A DNA stretch of 44,897 nucleotides from Candidatus Adlerbacteria bacterium (GCA_003135635.1 PLCJ01000002.1:1-44897); one strand, 5' to 3'; positions 18,122-28,099 are shown, numbered from the stretch's first letter. The notes: generated by a model not told the origin, from the letters alone. A program made the numbers and translations.

Positions 18122-19606
18122 ATGGAAGAAGGAAAAGACAACTCAAAATGGTTGATACTGGTGACCGTGATGGTGGGTACCTTCTTGGGACGCCTTGACC
18201 AGACTATAGTCAACCTTGCACTTCCAAAAATAATCAATGATTTTGCCATTACTGTCACTGCTGCGGGCTGGATAGCAACCGCCTACATTCTTGCAAACGC
18301 CGTCTTTGTTCCGGTGTGGGGGAAGTTAGGTGATACTATTGGGCGCAAAAGAGTATACATTCTGGGCTTCGCTATATTTATTGTTGGTTCTGTGCTTGCG
18401 GGACTCTCGTGGAACCTCGGCAGTATGCTGGTCTTTCGCGTCATTCAGGCAATAGCAAGTTCTGCAGATTATCCAACCGCAATGGCAATCCTCGCCTTCA
18501 CCTTTAAGGAAGGACGCCAACGTGCGCAGGCGCTCGGTATTTGGTCTTCTGTATTCGCCGCCTCAGCAGTTGTAGGACCGCTTCTGGGAGGCCCACTTAT
18601 TGATGGCTTGGGCTGGCGCTGGATTTTTTACATTAATATACCGGTGGGAATCATCGGACTTTTGATGGCGTTGGTCTTCATACCAGAGTCAAAGGGGAGG
18701 GAGACCGTCTCTTTTGATTTATGGGGTGCACTGACATTAGGGAGCGCACTTTCCTCTTTGGTATTAGTGCTTGATCAGGGTACTACCTGGGGATGGACCT
18801 CACTCAGCAGCGCAGTGTGCTATATCGGGATTATTCTCTTTACTACCGTTTTCTATTTCATTGAACGTGTACATCCTGAGCCTCTGGTTGATCTGAAATT
18901 TTTCAAAAACTCAATCTTTGTCAATACACTCGCCAACAATTTCATTGTGTTTATGGGACTCTCCGGCAGCATTTTTCTTGTCCCTATTTTTGCGCAGACA
19001 TTTCTTGGCTATTCTGCTACACAATCCGGCTATCTATTCATCCCCATGGCAGCCGCGCTCATGCTCGCCTCACCTCTGGGGGGTGCTCTTGTTGGGAGAG
19101 TGAAAACGAAATATATCATTGCCGCCTCCACTGCCACCGCCGCAGTGGGACTATTCCTCTTTTCTTATCTAATAGATGTACGCGCGACTGCCCTTGATAT
19201 TATGATCCCCATGGCGGTGTTGGCATTCGGCCTTGGTTTCGGTATGGCACAACGCACGGGCATTATTGCGGCGATTGTGCCCTCGGAGGAAATGGGCGTC
19301 GCCTCTTCTATCTTGGCACTGGTACGCAATATCTCAGGAGCATTTGGTATTGCTTTATTTGGGACCATCCTTAGCAACGCGACAGGAAATGACGTACTTT
19401 CTATAGCACGAAACAGCACTCTATACGTACATACGCAGCAGGCAACGCAGACCTTCATTGCCCTTATCGAGCTTAAGGCTCAAGTGGATGCCTACGGTGA
19501 AATCTTCCTCATTGGCATGTTCATCCTCATCGTTGGCGCTGTGGCCGCGTTTTGGCTTAACGTTCCCGAGAAAAAAATGACGGGAGCAATTCTGGTCCAT
19601 GAGTAG
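18122..19606 (+). CDS. MFS transporter, DHA2 (EmrB/QacA) family
   Basis: FLGRLDQTIVNLALPKI, VWGKLGDTIGRKRVY, LGGPLIDGLGWRWIFYINIPVG. Confidence 0.9.
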   Translation: MEEGKDNSKWLILVTVMVGTFLGRLDQTIVNLALPKIINDFAITVTAAGWIATAYILANAVFVPVWGKLGDTIGRKRVYILGFAIFIVGSVLAGLSWNLGSMLVFRVIQAIASSADYPTAMAILAFTFKEGRQRAQALGIWSSVFAASAVVGPLLGGPLIDGLGWRWIFYINIPVGIIGLLMALVFIPESKGRETVSFDLWGALTLGSALSSLVLVLDQGTTWGWTSLSSAVCYIGIILFTTVFYFIERVHPEPLVDLKFFKNSIFVNTLANNFIVFMGLSGSIFLVPIFAQTFLGYSATQSGYLFIPMAAALMLASPLGGALVGRVKTKYIIAASTATAAVGLFLFSYLIDVRATALDIMIPMAVLAFGLGFGMAQRTGIIAAIVPSEEMGVASSILALVRNISGAFGIALFGTILSNATGNDVLSIARNSTLYVHTQQATQTFIALIELKAQVDAYGEIFLIGMFILIVGAVAAFWLNVPEKKMTGAILVHE

Positions 19607-19629
19607 TGCACAAACCAATCAGCCATCTT

Positions 19630-20331
19630 TTATTTCCCCATCCGACGTTCACGTCTTGCAAAGTCTTTTAAAATTTCCTTGAGGTGTTCTTTTGTAAAGG
19701 CAGGCCAGTATTGCTGTGGAAAGAATAACTCACTATAGGCTCCCTGCCATAAAAGAAAATTTGAAAGGCGGTGTTCACCACCTGTTCGTATAATGAGATC
19801 TGGATCAGGCATGCTACCAGAGAAATTAGTAGTCCATAAATGATGGTTAAGTGACTCCTCGGTTATTTCTTCATCTTCTGCTGCCAGTGACTGCGCAGCC
19901 TGTACAATATCAGCACGACCTCCATAGGAAAGACATATCCATAATGTTATTTTTTGCTCTATAGAAGTATTTCTTTCAGCGTGTTGCATTACAGACTGTA
20001 ATTTGCTGCTAAAACGCTCTCGTTGTCCAACAAACCGTATACGCACTCCTTCTTTTACAAGACGTGTGAGGTATGCGGGAAGCATTTCCTCAAAGAGATT
20101 TATCAAATAAGAAACTTCCCGTGTTGAGCGATTCCAGTTCTCAGTAGAAAAAGCGTATACCACAATATGTTGTATACCAAAATCACGTGCTGCAAGCACT
20201 ATGGGTTCAACATTGTCCATTCCTCTCCTATGACCCTCAAGCGTAAGCAATTTGTGCTCTTTAGCCCAGCGACGGTTACCGTCCATAATGATCCCAATAC
20301 ACACGGGTATATTTGTTGATTTAGGTATCAT
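19630..20331 (-). CDS. uppS: Isoprenyl transferase (undecaprenyl diphosphate synthase family)
   Basis: GIIMDGNRRWAKEH, GHRRGMDN, YAFSTENWNR, DLIIRTGGEHRLSNFLLWQGAYSELFF. ATG 20331 preferred; GTG 20358 is the longer alternative. Confidence 0.92.
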   Translation of the reverse strand: MIPKSTNIPVCIGIIMDGNRRWAKEHKLLTLEGHRRGMDNVEPIVLAARDFGIQHIVVYAFSTENWNRSTREVSYLINLFEEMLPAYLTRLVKEGVRIRFVGQRERFSSKLQSVMQHAERNTSIEQKITLWICLSYGGRADIVQAAQSLAAEDEEITEESLNHHLWTTNFSGSMPDPDLIIRTGGEHRLSNFLLWQGAYSELFFPQQYWPAFTKEHLKEILKDFARRERRMGK

Positions 20332-20335
20332 AATT

Positions 20336-20611
20336 TCAGTAAAGGATTCTGAATCCACTCATTGTTTCTGCTGGCTCTTTCCAGATAACATCAACCTGCT
20401 TTACATTAGCCAATATCGGACCATGGTGTAGCTGTTTAAGATATATAGCAAGAACTATTTCGTCTCCTTGGGCAATAACCTCAACTGTACCATCGGAGCG
20501 ATTACAGACTGTTCCAGCAATGTTTAAACGCTGCGCATTGCGTTTCGCGAAGTCACGATACATTACTAGCTGCACTCTCCCACGCACGACAGCTCGAAGC
20601 TCTTTTCTCAT
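20336..20611 (-). CDS. Acylphosphatase-like protein
   Basis: RAVVRGRVQLVMYRDFAKRNAQRLNIAGTVCNRSDGTVEVIAQG follows the GRVQGVxFR...GxVxNxxDGxVE pattern, with substitutions in the phosphate loop. Confidence 0.82.
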   Translation of the reverse strand: MRKELRAVVRGRVQLVMYRDFAKRNAQRLNIAGTVCNRSDGTVEVIAQGDEIVLAIYLKQLHHGPILANVKQVDVIWKEPAETMSGFRILY

Positions 20612-20764
20612 AATATCTGTAACTAGTACCTGTGTTTTTTAGTTCCAATACAAATAATATCTTTATACATTATAAGGATAAATCATTTCTATGTATCTTC
20701 CTAAGAAGTATACATATATAGTTCCTTGGTTTCTTATATTTGATTTATTGTGCATACTCTTCCT

Positions 20765-21175
20765 ATGAATAGTGATTGGGAAAAATTCTCCTCCCTCGAT
20801 CAGGAAGCATGGAGAAAAAAGTTGACCCCGGAGCAATACCGGGTGTTGCGGGAAGGAGGCACTGAGGCCCCTTTTTCAGGTGCCTTGCTTTCTGAAAAGC
20901 GTGATGGTACATACCGATGCGCTGCCTGCGAAGCATTACTTTTCTCCTCCGACACAAAGTTTGACTCGGGTACTGGTTGGCCAAGCTTTGATCAGGCTCT
21001 CCCGGGGGCTGTCTTGTTGCGGAGTGATATTTCCCACGGCGCAGAGCGTACTGAAGCAATCTGTGCGCGGTGTGGTTCGCATCTGGGACACGTGTTTGAT
21101 GATGGGCCCACACAAACCACTAAGCGCTATTGCATGAACTCGGTGTGTCTCACATTCAAGCCGCAGAAAGAGTAG
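20765..21175 (+). CDS. msrB: Peptide-methionine (R)-S-oxide reductase
   Basis: [53 protein letters not shown]. Confidence 0.92.
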   Translation: MNSDWEKFSSLDQEAWRKKLTPEQYRVLREGGTEAPFSGALLSEKRDGTYRCAACEALLFSSDTKFDSGTGWPSFDQALPGAVLLRSDISHGAERTEAICARCGSHLGHVFDDGPTQTTKRYCMNSVCLTFKPQKE

Positions 21176-21252
21176 CGTATTAACGTTGACCATGCATACT
21201 TTTAGGCCCATAATATAGACATATTGCACGGCTTCACGTGCTTTTCTTTTGT

Positions 21253-23043
21253 ATGGAGATTCGCAACATAGCTATCATTGCACACGTCGATCACGGTAAA
21301 ACAACGCTTACCGACGCACTCTTGCGCCAGAGTGGTGCTACCGCAGAGGGGGTTTCTATGGACTCCAATGACCTGGAGCGAGAACGAGGCATTACCATTT
21401 ATGCAAAAAACGCTGCGGTCATATACAAAGGAACAAAGATAAATATTGTCGATACGCCAGGACACGCTGATTTCGGTTCAGAAGTTGAGCGAGTATTGCG
21501 CTCTATCGATTCGGTGCTCCTTATCGTGGACGCCCAAGAAGGTCCCATGCCTCAAACGCGTTTTGTGCTTAAAAAATCCCTTGAGCTTGGATTCAAACCA
21601 ATTGTGGTCATAAACAAAATAGACAAGCCTGCGGCTCAACCTGCAGTGTGCGAAGAAGCGGTGCTTGGGCTTTTCCTTGAACTTGGTGCGAGCGATGAGC
21701 AGTCTAATTTTCCAGTCGTCTATACCATTGCTCGGCAGGGTATAGCAAAAAAGAAACTTGACGAAAACTCAAGCGATCTTACACCACTTCTTGACACCAT
21801 TCTTCAGTATGTGCCTCCAGCTTTTAAGGGTAACGAAGGAGATTCTTTCCTTGCGCAACCATTTAACCTCGGCTACGACAATTTTTTAGGTCGCCTTGCA
21901 TTGGTGCGGGTATATCAGGGGAGTAGTACGCCAGGAACTCCCGTTTTTATAAAAAAACCAACAGGTGAGACTCGTACGGGGAAAATACTTAAACTCTTCA
22001 CATTCGCCGGACTCAGCCGAGTTGAGACAAATACCGTAGAAGCAGGGGATATTGCGCTTATTGCAGGTCTTCCCGATATATTTATCGGAGAAACCATTAC
22101 CGATGCGGAAAACGCACCACTCCTTCCCGCTATCGCCATTGATGAGCCCACTATCACGCTTAATTTCCTGGTGAATAATTCGCCATTTGCCGGACGTGAA
22201 GGTAAGTTTGTTACGTCTCGGCAGATTCGTGAGCGGCTCGAGCGCGAACTGGAAATTAACGTCGGTCTCAAGATCGATTTTGAAGACGATATTTTTCAAG
22301 TTTCTGGTCGCGGGGAGCTTCACATCGCAGTGTTGCTTGAAAACATGCGCCGAGAGGGATACGAACTACAGGTATCCCAACCCCACGTCATCATGCACAA
22401 AGAGAATGATATTTTATCTGAACCGTTTGAAGAAATTATTATTGACATTCCATCAATCTATCAAGGTGCTGTTATTGAACGGCTTGGTGCTCGAAAATGC
22501 GTGCTGAGCTCAGTAAATGTACATCATGAATCAGCGCGCCTCGCGTTTACGGGTCCGACTCGTGGTCTTTTGGGCTATCGCTCGCAATTTATGCTGGATA
22601 CAAAAGGCGAAGGTATTTTTTCATCTCGTTTTTTGGCATTTAAACCGTATGCGGGAGAAATCATTAAGCGTGCCACGGGCTCTATGGTGTCGATGGTGGC
22701 AGGCAAGGTGTTGGGCTATGCACTGTGGAATTTACAAGATCGCGGGGTGCTTTATATTGGCCCGGGTAGTGAAGTATATGAGGGTATGGTGATAGGTAAT
22801 ACTGCCAAGGGTGAAGAGATGTCGGTGAACCCGACCAAAGGAAAGCAGCTTACGAACATGCGCGCTTCAGGTTCCGATGAGTCAATCATGCTCACTCCGC
22901 CTTATGAAATAACGATTGAACGCGGTCTTGAGATTATGGGTGAAGACGAATACCTAGAAGTGACCCCTCTTAGTACAAGGCTGCGCAAGCAGTATCTAAG
23001 CGATCTTGATCGCATCCGCGTACGAAGGAGCACGAATCGCTAA
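21253..23043 (+). CDS. typA: Ribosome-associated translational GTPase TypA/BipA
   Basis: [52 protein letters not shown]-terminal TypA domain. Confidence 0.94.
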   Translation: MEIRNIAIIAHVDHGKTTLTDALLRQSGATAEGVSMDSNDLERERGITIYAKNAAVIYKGTKINIVDTPGHADFGSEVERVLRSIDSVLLIVDAQEGPMPQTRFVLKKSLELGFKPIVVINKIDKPAAQPAVCEEAVLGLFLELGASDEQSNFPVVYTIARQGIAKKKLDENSSDLTPLLDTILQYVPPAFKGNEGDSFLAQPFNLGYDNFLGRLALVRVYQGSSTPGTPVFIKKPTGETRTGKILKLFTFAGLSRVETNTVEAGDIALIAGLPDIFIGETITDAENAPLLPAIAIDEPTITLNFLVNNSPFAGREGKFVTSRQIRERLERELEINVGLKIDFEDDIFQVSGRGELHIAVLLENMRREGYELQVSQPHVIMHKENDILSEPFEEIIIDIPSIYQGAVIERLGARKCVLSSVNVHHESARLAFTGPTRGLLGYRSQFMLDTKGEGIFSSRFLAFKPYAGEIIKRATGSMVSMVAGKVLGYALWNLQDRGVLYIGPGSEVYEGMVIGNTAKGEEMSVNPTKGKQLTNMRASGSDESIMLTPPYEITIERGLEIMGEDEYLEVTPLSTRLRKQYLSDLDRIRVRRSTNR

Positions 23044-23047
23044 CACT

Positions 23048-23067
23048 GCCCAAATGTTATACTGGGC
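23048..23067. promoter_or_regulatory. Inverted repeat GCCCA-N10-TGGGC over a TATACT -10 of the VIT1/CCC1-like gene
   Basis: TATACT at 23058-23063 sits inside the repeat, 7 nt before ATG 23071. Confidence 0.45.
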
Positions 23068-23070
23068 GCC

Positions 23071-23769
23071 ATGATTGAAGAGATCGTCTCCCCGAGGTCA
23101 CACTCTGACGTATCGACTCTTGTACGCAACGTTATTTTAGGAATGTCCGATGGTTTAACGGTACCTTTTGCGATTGCTGCTGGTCTGGCGGGAGCGCACG
23201 CTTCAACGACCACCATTATTACCACCGCGATGCTTGCGGAAATCGCTGCGGGGTCTATTTCAATGGGGCTCGGCGGATATCTCGCAACTCAAACTGAAGC
23301 GGATCACTACACGGCGGAGCGAGCGCGCAAAAAACGGGAAGTTACTACTAATCCAAACACAGGAACCCAAGGAGTTATTAAGTGGCTTATGTCCTATGGA
23401 CTTTCCTCGGAGGAGAGTATGACGGTTACAGCACTTCTTAAACGTCGCAGAGATGCTTGGTTTGATTTTATGATGCGCTTTGAGCTCGGCGAAGAACCAA
23501 ATAAGAATCGCGCTCTTAAAAGTGCCGTCACCATTGGCGGATTTTATATAATTGGCGGCCTTATTCCACTCATACCGTACTTGGTGGTATCGTCAGTACC
23601 AAAAGCTTTGTACTTCTCCATTATTCTCACCGGTTCAGCCCTTTTGATATTTGGATTTTTGCGAGGCCACTTTATTGGCGGCAAACCCTGGAAAGGAATG
23701 CTACAGACGCTTTTGGTTGGAGGTCTTGCTGCGGGCGCGGCATTTCTCTTGGCAAAAATTGTTTCGTGA
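23071..23769 (+). CDS. VIT1/CCC1 family (Fe/Mn) transporter
   Basis: VRNVILGMSDGLTVPFAIAAGLAGA, MLAEIAAGSISMGLGGYLATQTEADHY. Confidence 0.9.
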   Translation: MIEEIVSPRSHSDVSTLVRNVILGMSDGLTVPFAIAAGLAGAHASTTTIITTAMLAEIAAGSISMGLGGYLATQTEADHYTAERARKKREVTTNPNTGTQGVIKWLMSYGLSSEESMTVTALLKRRRDAWFDFMMRFELGEEPNKNRALKSAVTIGGFYIIGGLIPLIPYLVVSSVPKALYFSIILTGSALLIFGFLRGHFIGGKPWKGMLQTLLVGGLAAGAAFLLAKIVS

Positions 23770-24422
23770 AAAAAGCCCAATTAAAACGATACATACTCTG
23801 GGCATGTCTCATGCTTGGAAGTGTGGGTGCTCTCGCTCTTGCGGTGCCAGTAGTGTTTTATATTGTCACGCAGGGCTACACGTACCACTCCCTTGATAGT
23901 GTACCTTCCGCGCAAGTGGCATTGGTACTGGGTGCCTCCGTTGTGGGAAAGAACATACTTTCACCGATTCTGCAGCAGCGCGTTGACGCAGCGATACTGC
24001 TTTACCGAGCACACAAGGTCTCAAAAATATTAATGAGCGGCGATAATGCTACGCTTTCCTATGATGAAGTCGAACCAGTACGACGGTACTTACTGTTTGC
24101 GGGCGTGGCACCGCAGGATATATTTCTTGATCATGCTGGATTTGATACGTATAGCAGCATGTATCGCGCACACACCGTGTTTGATGTCTCCTCTATGATT
24201 ATTACCTCTCAATCGTTTCATTTGCCCCGGGCGATATTTATTGCCCGAGCCCTTAACATTGAGACCTATGGCTTTACTGCACCCGGAGGGGGATGGTTCA
24301 ATACGCTCCGGGAAATTCCGGCCTCTGATAAGGCTTTTTTCGATGTTCTTTTTGCGCGGATACCGCGCTACTTGGGAGCACAATTTCCTATCACTAGCGA
24401 CGGACAATCAACCTGGCAGTAG
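23766..24422 (+). CDS. SanA/YdcF/ElyC-like (DUF218) membrane protein
   Basis: TM helix then VALVLGASVVGKNILSPILQQRVDAAILLYRAHKVSKILMSGDN, IITSQSFHLPRAIFIAR; GTGA overlap with upstream stop. Confidence 0.85.
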   Translation: MKKAQLKRYILWACLMLGSVGALALAVPVVFYIVTQGYTYHSLDSVPSAQVALVLGASVVGKNILSPILQQRVDAAILLYRAHKVSKILMSGDNATLSYDEVEPVRRYLLFAGVAPQDIFLDHAGFDTYSSMYRAHTVFDVSSMIITSQSFHLPRAIFIARALNIETYGFTAPGGGWFNTLREIPASDKAFFDVLFARIPRYLGAQFPITSDGQSTWQ

Positions 24423-24509
24423 GATATATTTCTGATATTTGGTATATCGATAAAGTATAGGTATACTGGAGGGAAGTAGAGAGTCATTATCTGTAAAAAT
24501 ACTTCATAT

Positions 24510-24815
24510 ATGTCAATAGGAATGAAATGGGTTATTGGTATTGTTGTTGTTGCGGCACTGGGAGTAGTGGCATGGCAGAGCGGATGGTTAGGAAACCTTT
24601 CTCAACCAAACGCGCAGCAACAAACAAGCACTGTAGCAAACAGTACCCAAACCGCATCCGCTACGAGCAGTCTTCCCACAGCGCAAAATGATACCTCAAA
24701 CACTGCCATGGCGCAGGATGCAGCTGCTATCGATGTGCAAATGCAAAATCTTGCAACTGATTCCAGCTTGCTCAACCAAAGTCTCAGCGATAAACCACTG
24801 CAACAGAGCTATTAA
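24510..24815 (+). CDS. Small membrane-anchored Gln/Ser/Thr-rich protein, unknown function
   Basis: N-terminal TM (WVIGIVVVAALGVVAWQSGWL) then low-complexity tail. Confidence 0.6.
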   Translation: MSIGMKWVIGIVVVAALGVVAWQSGWLGNLSQPNAQQQTSTVANSTQTASATSSLPTAQNDTSNTAMAQDAAAIDVQMQNLATDSSLLNQSLSDKPLQQSY

Positions 24816-24831
24816 ATAACCGCATATACAT

Positions 24832-25650
24832 ATGAATTTTCAAAATTTTGTGCGTCTGTGCGTCACACTTCCTTTTCTGGCCATATTAATAACGCCGGTG
24901 TTCGTTTTTGCTCAGACCGCAACGGTGGGGTTGCAAGTAAGTGCCACCGCAAGTACTTCAGTGAGTTGGAGTGCTGCAGTTGCTGCAGTTGCTGCTAAGG
25001 CGCGTGCTGATAAGGAGATTACTCGCCGCATTGCGGCACTCAATGACCTTAATACGCGCATCCAAGCGATGACGCGAGTGAGCAGCTCTTTCAAGCAGAC
25101 TCTTGCGAGCAACGTCAAAAATCAAATTCAATTACTCACCGCACTTCAGGTAAAAATTGATGCTGATAGCAATCTTGCAACGCTCAAAACGGATATCCAA
25201 TCTATTACCCAATCCTACCGTATCTTTATATTGGTTCTGCCCCAAGGTCGTATTTCAGCAATGGCTGACCGTGTCGCGAATATTACTTTCATGATGCAAG
25301 GTTTGGGCGTAAAGCTTCAAGCACGCTTGCAGGCTGCAGCCGCTGCAGGCAACAGTGCGACTGCAGATAGTGCGATTCTCACTGATCTCGGCGCAAAATT
25401 AACTGATGCACAAACCCAAGCACAAGCAACACTCATTCTCATTGGTCCGCTCACACCAGATAATGGTAATCAGACAGCGATGGCCGCAAATACCAAGGCG
25501 CTCCAGCAAGCGCGCAGCGATCTCGGAGTGGCTCAGCAAGATCTCGTGCAAGCCCGGAAAGATATTGCTCTTCTTCTGAAGGCAGTTCTATCAATGAAAG
25601 TTTCTACTCCAACGTCGGTTAGTGCTTCTACAACTCCCGCTACTCACTAG
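24832..25650 (+). CDS. Secreted helical/coiled-coil protein, unknown function
   Basis: Signal peptide (...LPFLAILITPVFVFAQ) and Ala/Gln-rich helical body. Confidence 0.7.
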   Translation: MNFQNFVRLCVTLPFLAILITPVFVFAQTATVGLQVSATASTSVSWSAAVAAVAAKARADKEITRRIAALNDLNTRIQAMTRVSSSFKQTLASNVKNQIQLLTALQVKIDADSNLATLKTDIQSITQSYRIFILVLPQGRISAMADRVANITFMMQGLGVKLQARLQAAAAAGNSATADSAILTDLGAKLTDAQTQAQATLILIGPLTPDNGNQTAMAANTKALQQARSDLGVAQQDLVQARKDIALLLKAVLSMKVSTPTSVSASTTPATH

Positions 25651-25898
25651 TCTTTGCGCGTGCAGCAATTTAAGCGCATAGAGCACATACAGTAAGTCCA
25701 AAGGAAAACTCGATGCGGTATATACTGCAGCGCGAACGTATTTTCTTTGGGCACTCATCCTGAATGCTATTGTTGGTTCTCTTTTTTGCCGACTTCTGGG
25801 CGTTATTTTCTTGCACTCAAAAAAGTGAGCCTCTCTAAACTTTAACTGGCGAGCTTTGAGGAATTTCTGTAACAAGGAGAGTCAAAAGGAGTAAAAAT

Positions 25899-26966
25899 AT
25901 GTCCCTTGAGTATTTAAATGCCACGTGGTATGGTGGCGCCAGATTATCCTCCTTCTCCTTATTTATTAAGCTACTTCTTATGACTATTACTATTCGTTCT
26001 CTAGCGTTTTTTGCTTTAGTACTCGGCGGGCTGTTGGCAATGGGTGCACCTGCGCTTGTCTCCGCCCAGATGGTGCCTTGCGGTTGGTATTATAACGGTT
26101 CTTCTAGCTCTTCTTGTGGCACGGGGACGCTTCTTGTATATGTGCAGTCTCTCAATGGGACTGGCAGCTCTTACTATTATGGGAACTATGGAAACGGGAA
26201 CTATGGAAACGGGAACTCCTATTCGTCATCTAATTTTACCGTGCAGGTCTCTGGACAAAATGCTTCTCCATCATCTTTTGTCGGTTCACAAAGTGGTACG
26301 CTCGTCTCCATAACAGGGGGAAGCTCCTATTCCGTAACGGTGCCGCAAGCTTTTGGATATACACCATCTTATTCGGTTGGATGTAATGGAACTATTGCTG
26401 CCAACCAGCAGGCAACCTGTGTTGTTACTATGAGCGCTGGCTCGACCTATTCTTCCTATCCGCAACCGTATCCCTATCCCTATACCTATTCCACACTCTC
26501 CTGCAACCCTTCCTATCAAACGGTCTCCGCAGGACAAGTAGCGACTTTTACTGCAACTGGAGGTAACTCCGGGGTCTATAACTGGATGACCGCCGATCGA
26601 TCATACCAAGGGATAGGACCAGTTCTTAACACATCTCTTGAAAGCAGCGGTACCCAAACGGTAACAGTGTCCGATGGTTACCAGACGGCAACGTGTACGG
26701 TTATGGTAGTGGTAAATGGTGTTATTACCTATCCCGGATCTCAGACGTACATCCCCCCTGCTGCCCAATATGCGTATTCCGGATCTCAAGCGTACGGTTC
26801 TTCTGCTGTCTCTGCTGTCCAATACACATATGTACCAAATGTTCCCAACACCGGGTTTGCTCCGATTAGTGCATCAAGCATCACTTTTGCGCTTGTTGTA
26901 TTGATGGGGTTGTGTGTCTTCTCTTTCCCCTATGTCAGAAAAGCATTTGCTATTGTTCTCCGCTAG
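25899..26966 (+). CDS. Secreted Tyr/Gly/Ser-rich surface protein with C-terminal sortase sorting signal
   Basis: Shine-Dalgarno AAAGGAG before ATG 25899 (alternative ATG 25980), signal peptide, YPQPYPYPYTYS, C-terminus VPNTG-FAPISASSITFALVVLMGLCVFSFPYVRKAF. Confidence 0.8.
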   Translation: MSLEYLNATWYGGARLSSFSLFIKLLLMTITIRSLAFFALVLGGLLAMGAPALVSAQMVPCGWYYNGSSSSSCGTGTLLVYVQSLNGTGSSYYYGNYGNGNYGNGNSYSSSNFTVQVSGQNASPSSFVGSQSGTLVSITGGSSYSVTVPQAFGYTPSYSVGCNGTIAANQQATCVVTMSAGSTYSSYPQPYPYPYTYSTLSCNPSYQTVSAGQVATFTATGGNSGVYNWMTADRSYQGIGPVLNTSLESSGTQTVTVSDGYQTATCTVMVVVNGVITYPGSQTYIPPAAQYAYSGSQAYGSSAVSAVQYTYVPNVPNTGFAPISASSITFALVVLMGLCVFSFPYVRKAFAIVLR

Positions 26967-26967
26967 G

Positions 26968-27642
26968 ATGGCGGTTCTGTCTTCTTCTCGATCGACTCGC
27001 AGTTTCTACCTACAAATCGCTTGTATTGTTGTGGGTATCTTTGTGGTGCTTGTGGGGGCCGCGGATGTCACGGCGCGTGTTGCGCGCAGCGCGTTTGGTC
27101 CCAACGCCGCTTTTATGGCATTTGCTCCAGCGGTTGCGCTTAATAATCCGCTCTTTGTACAAAATAGTCCCAGCACGCCGATTGCGTCCACAACTCCACT
27201 CACTCCTGCGCGGCTGGTTATTCCAGTCATTGGGGTCAATGCTGCAGTTGAACAAGTTGCAAACAAGGCCGATGGGTCCATGGGTACGCCGAGTACCTTC
27301 GGCGATGTTGCTTGGTACATGCTCGGACCGAAACCTGGAGCACCAGGCAATGCGGTTATTGATGGACACGTCAATAACGCACTTACCACCGCTGGCGTGT
27401 TTGAACATCTCTCACAGCTCAAAGCCGGTGACTTGATCATGGTTTCCGATGCCACAGGCAAGACACTTACGTATACGGTGCGTGGAGTTGAGGCTTATGG
27501 AACAAGCAATACGCCGATTGACAGTATATTTACCACCACCGGACCCTCACAACTTGTGCTTATCACGTGCGAGGGGGAGTGGGTGCAAAGCCAACATTCT
27601 TTTAATGAACGCTTAGTTGTCTACGCACTTCTCAATACGTAA
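26968..27642 (+). CDS. Sortase (class D/E/F-like)
   Basis: N-terminal TM; catalytic His in NAVIDGHVN, Cys in LVLITCEG, Arg in NERLVVYAL. Confidence 0.88.
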   Translation: MAVLSSSRSTRSFYLQIACIVVGIFVVLVGAADVTARVARSAFGPNAAFMAFAPAVALNNPLFVQNSPSTPIASTTPLTPARLVIPVIGVNAAVEQVANKADGSMGTPSTFGDVAWYMLGPKPGAPGNAVIDGHVNNALTTAGVFEHLSQLKAGDLIMVSDATGKTLTYTVRGVEAYGTSNTPIDSIFTTTGPSQLVLITCEGEWVQSQHSFNERLVVYALLNT

Positions 27643-27714
27643 TCGGTGAGTTGCGAGGATATAACCGCAATGCTAGGATGATGGCGTTCGGGTAAGTTCT
27701 CCAATGTGCCTTTT

Positions 27715-27775
27715 GTAAGGCGTCAGGAGTGGTCGCCTTACTCAACAGGTAGTAATTTTTCTTTCGCGTATTACT
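27715..27775 (+). promoter_or_regulatory. Structured 5' leader of the RRM gene (two hairpins)
   Basis: GTAAGGCG-TCAGGAGTGGT-CGCCTTAC (27715-27741) and AGTAAT-N13-ATTACT (27751-27775), ending 3 nt before ATG 27779. Confidence 0.55.
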
Positions 27776-27778
27776 TGT

Positions 27779-28030
27779 ATGGCACAGAAACTGTTTGTAG
27801 GCGGGCTTCCGTATCGCACCACGGGGGATGAGCTTCGCGACGCATTCGCTCAGGCGGGTGAAGTTGCAACGGCATCCATTGTGACTGATCGGGAGACTGG
27901 CCGTTCACGAGGCTTTGGCTTTGTTGAAATGGCAGATGCCTCCGGCGCGCAGAACGCCATTTCCATGTGGAATGGTAAGGAGTTCAACGGCCGTATGCTC
28001 ACCGTCTCCGAAGCACGTCCGAAGGCATAA
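27779..28030 (+). CDS. RNA-binding protein with RRM domain
   Basis: RNP2 KLFVGGLPY and RNP1 RSRGFGFVEM. Confidence 0.94.
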   Translation: MAQKLFVGGLPYRTTGDELRDAFAQAGEVATASIVTDRETGRSRGFGFVEMADASGAQNAISMWNGKEFNGRMLTVSEARPKA

Positions 28031-28048
28031 CGCTTTTGGGTACACGCA

Positions 28049-28079
28049 AACGCTGTCCGGTTTTTCCGGATGGCGTTTT
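28049..28079 (+). terminator. Intrinsic terminator after RRM gene
   Basis: AACGC-TG-TCCGG-TTTTT-CCGGA-TG-GCGTT followed by T residues. Confidence 0.75.
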
Positions 28080-28099
28080 GCATTAGGATAGATAGAAGT

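Noticed and set aside
25591-25875. 94-aa minus-strand ORF overlapping the end of the secreted coiled-coil gene
   Set aside because: No family features and it overlaps a supported CDS. It could be a decayed gene, but I cannot support that.
25921-25965. Hairpin GCCAC...GTGGC plus a TCCTCCTTCTCCTTA anti-SD-like stretch near the start of the sortase substrate
   Set aside because: Could sequester the AAAGGAG, but pairing is short and inside likely coding sequence; too weak to claim as a switch.
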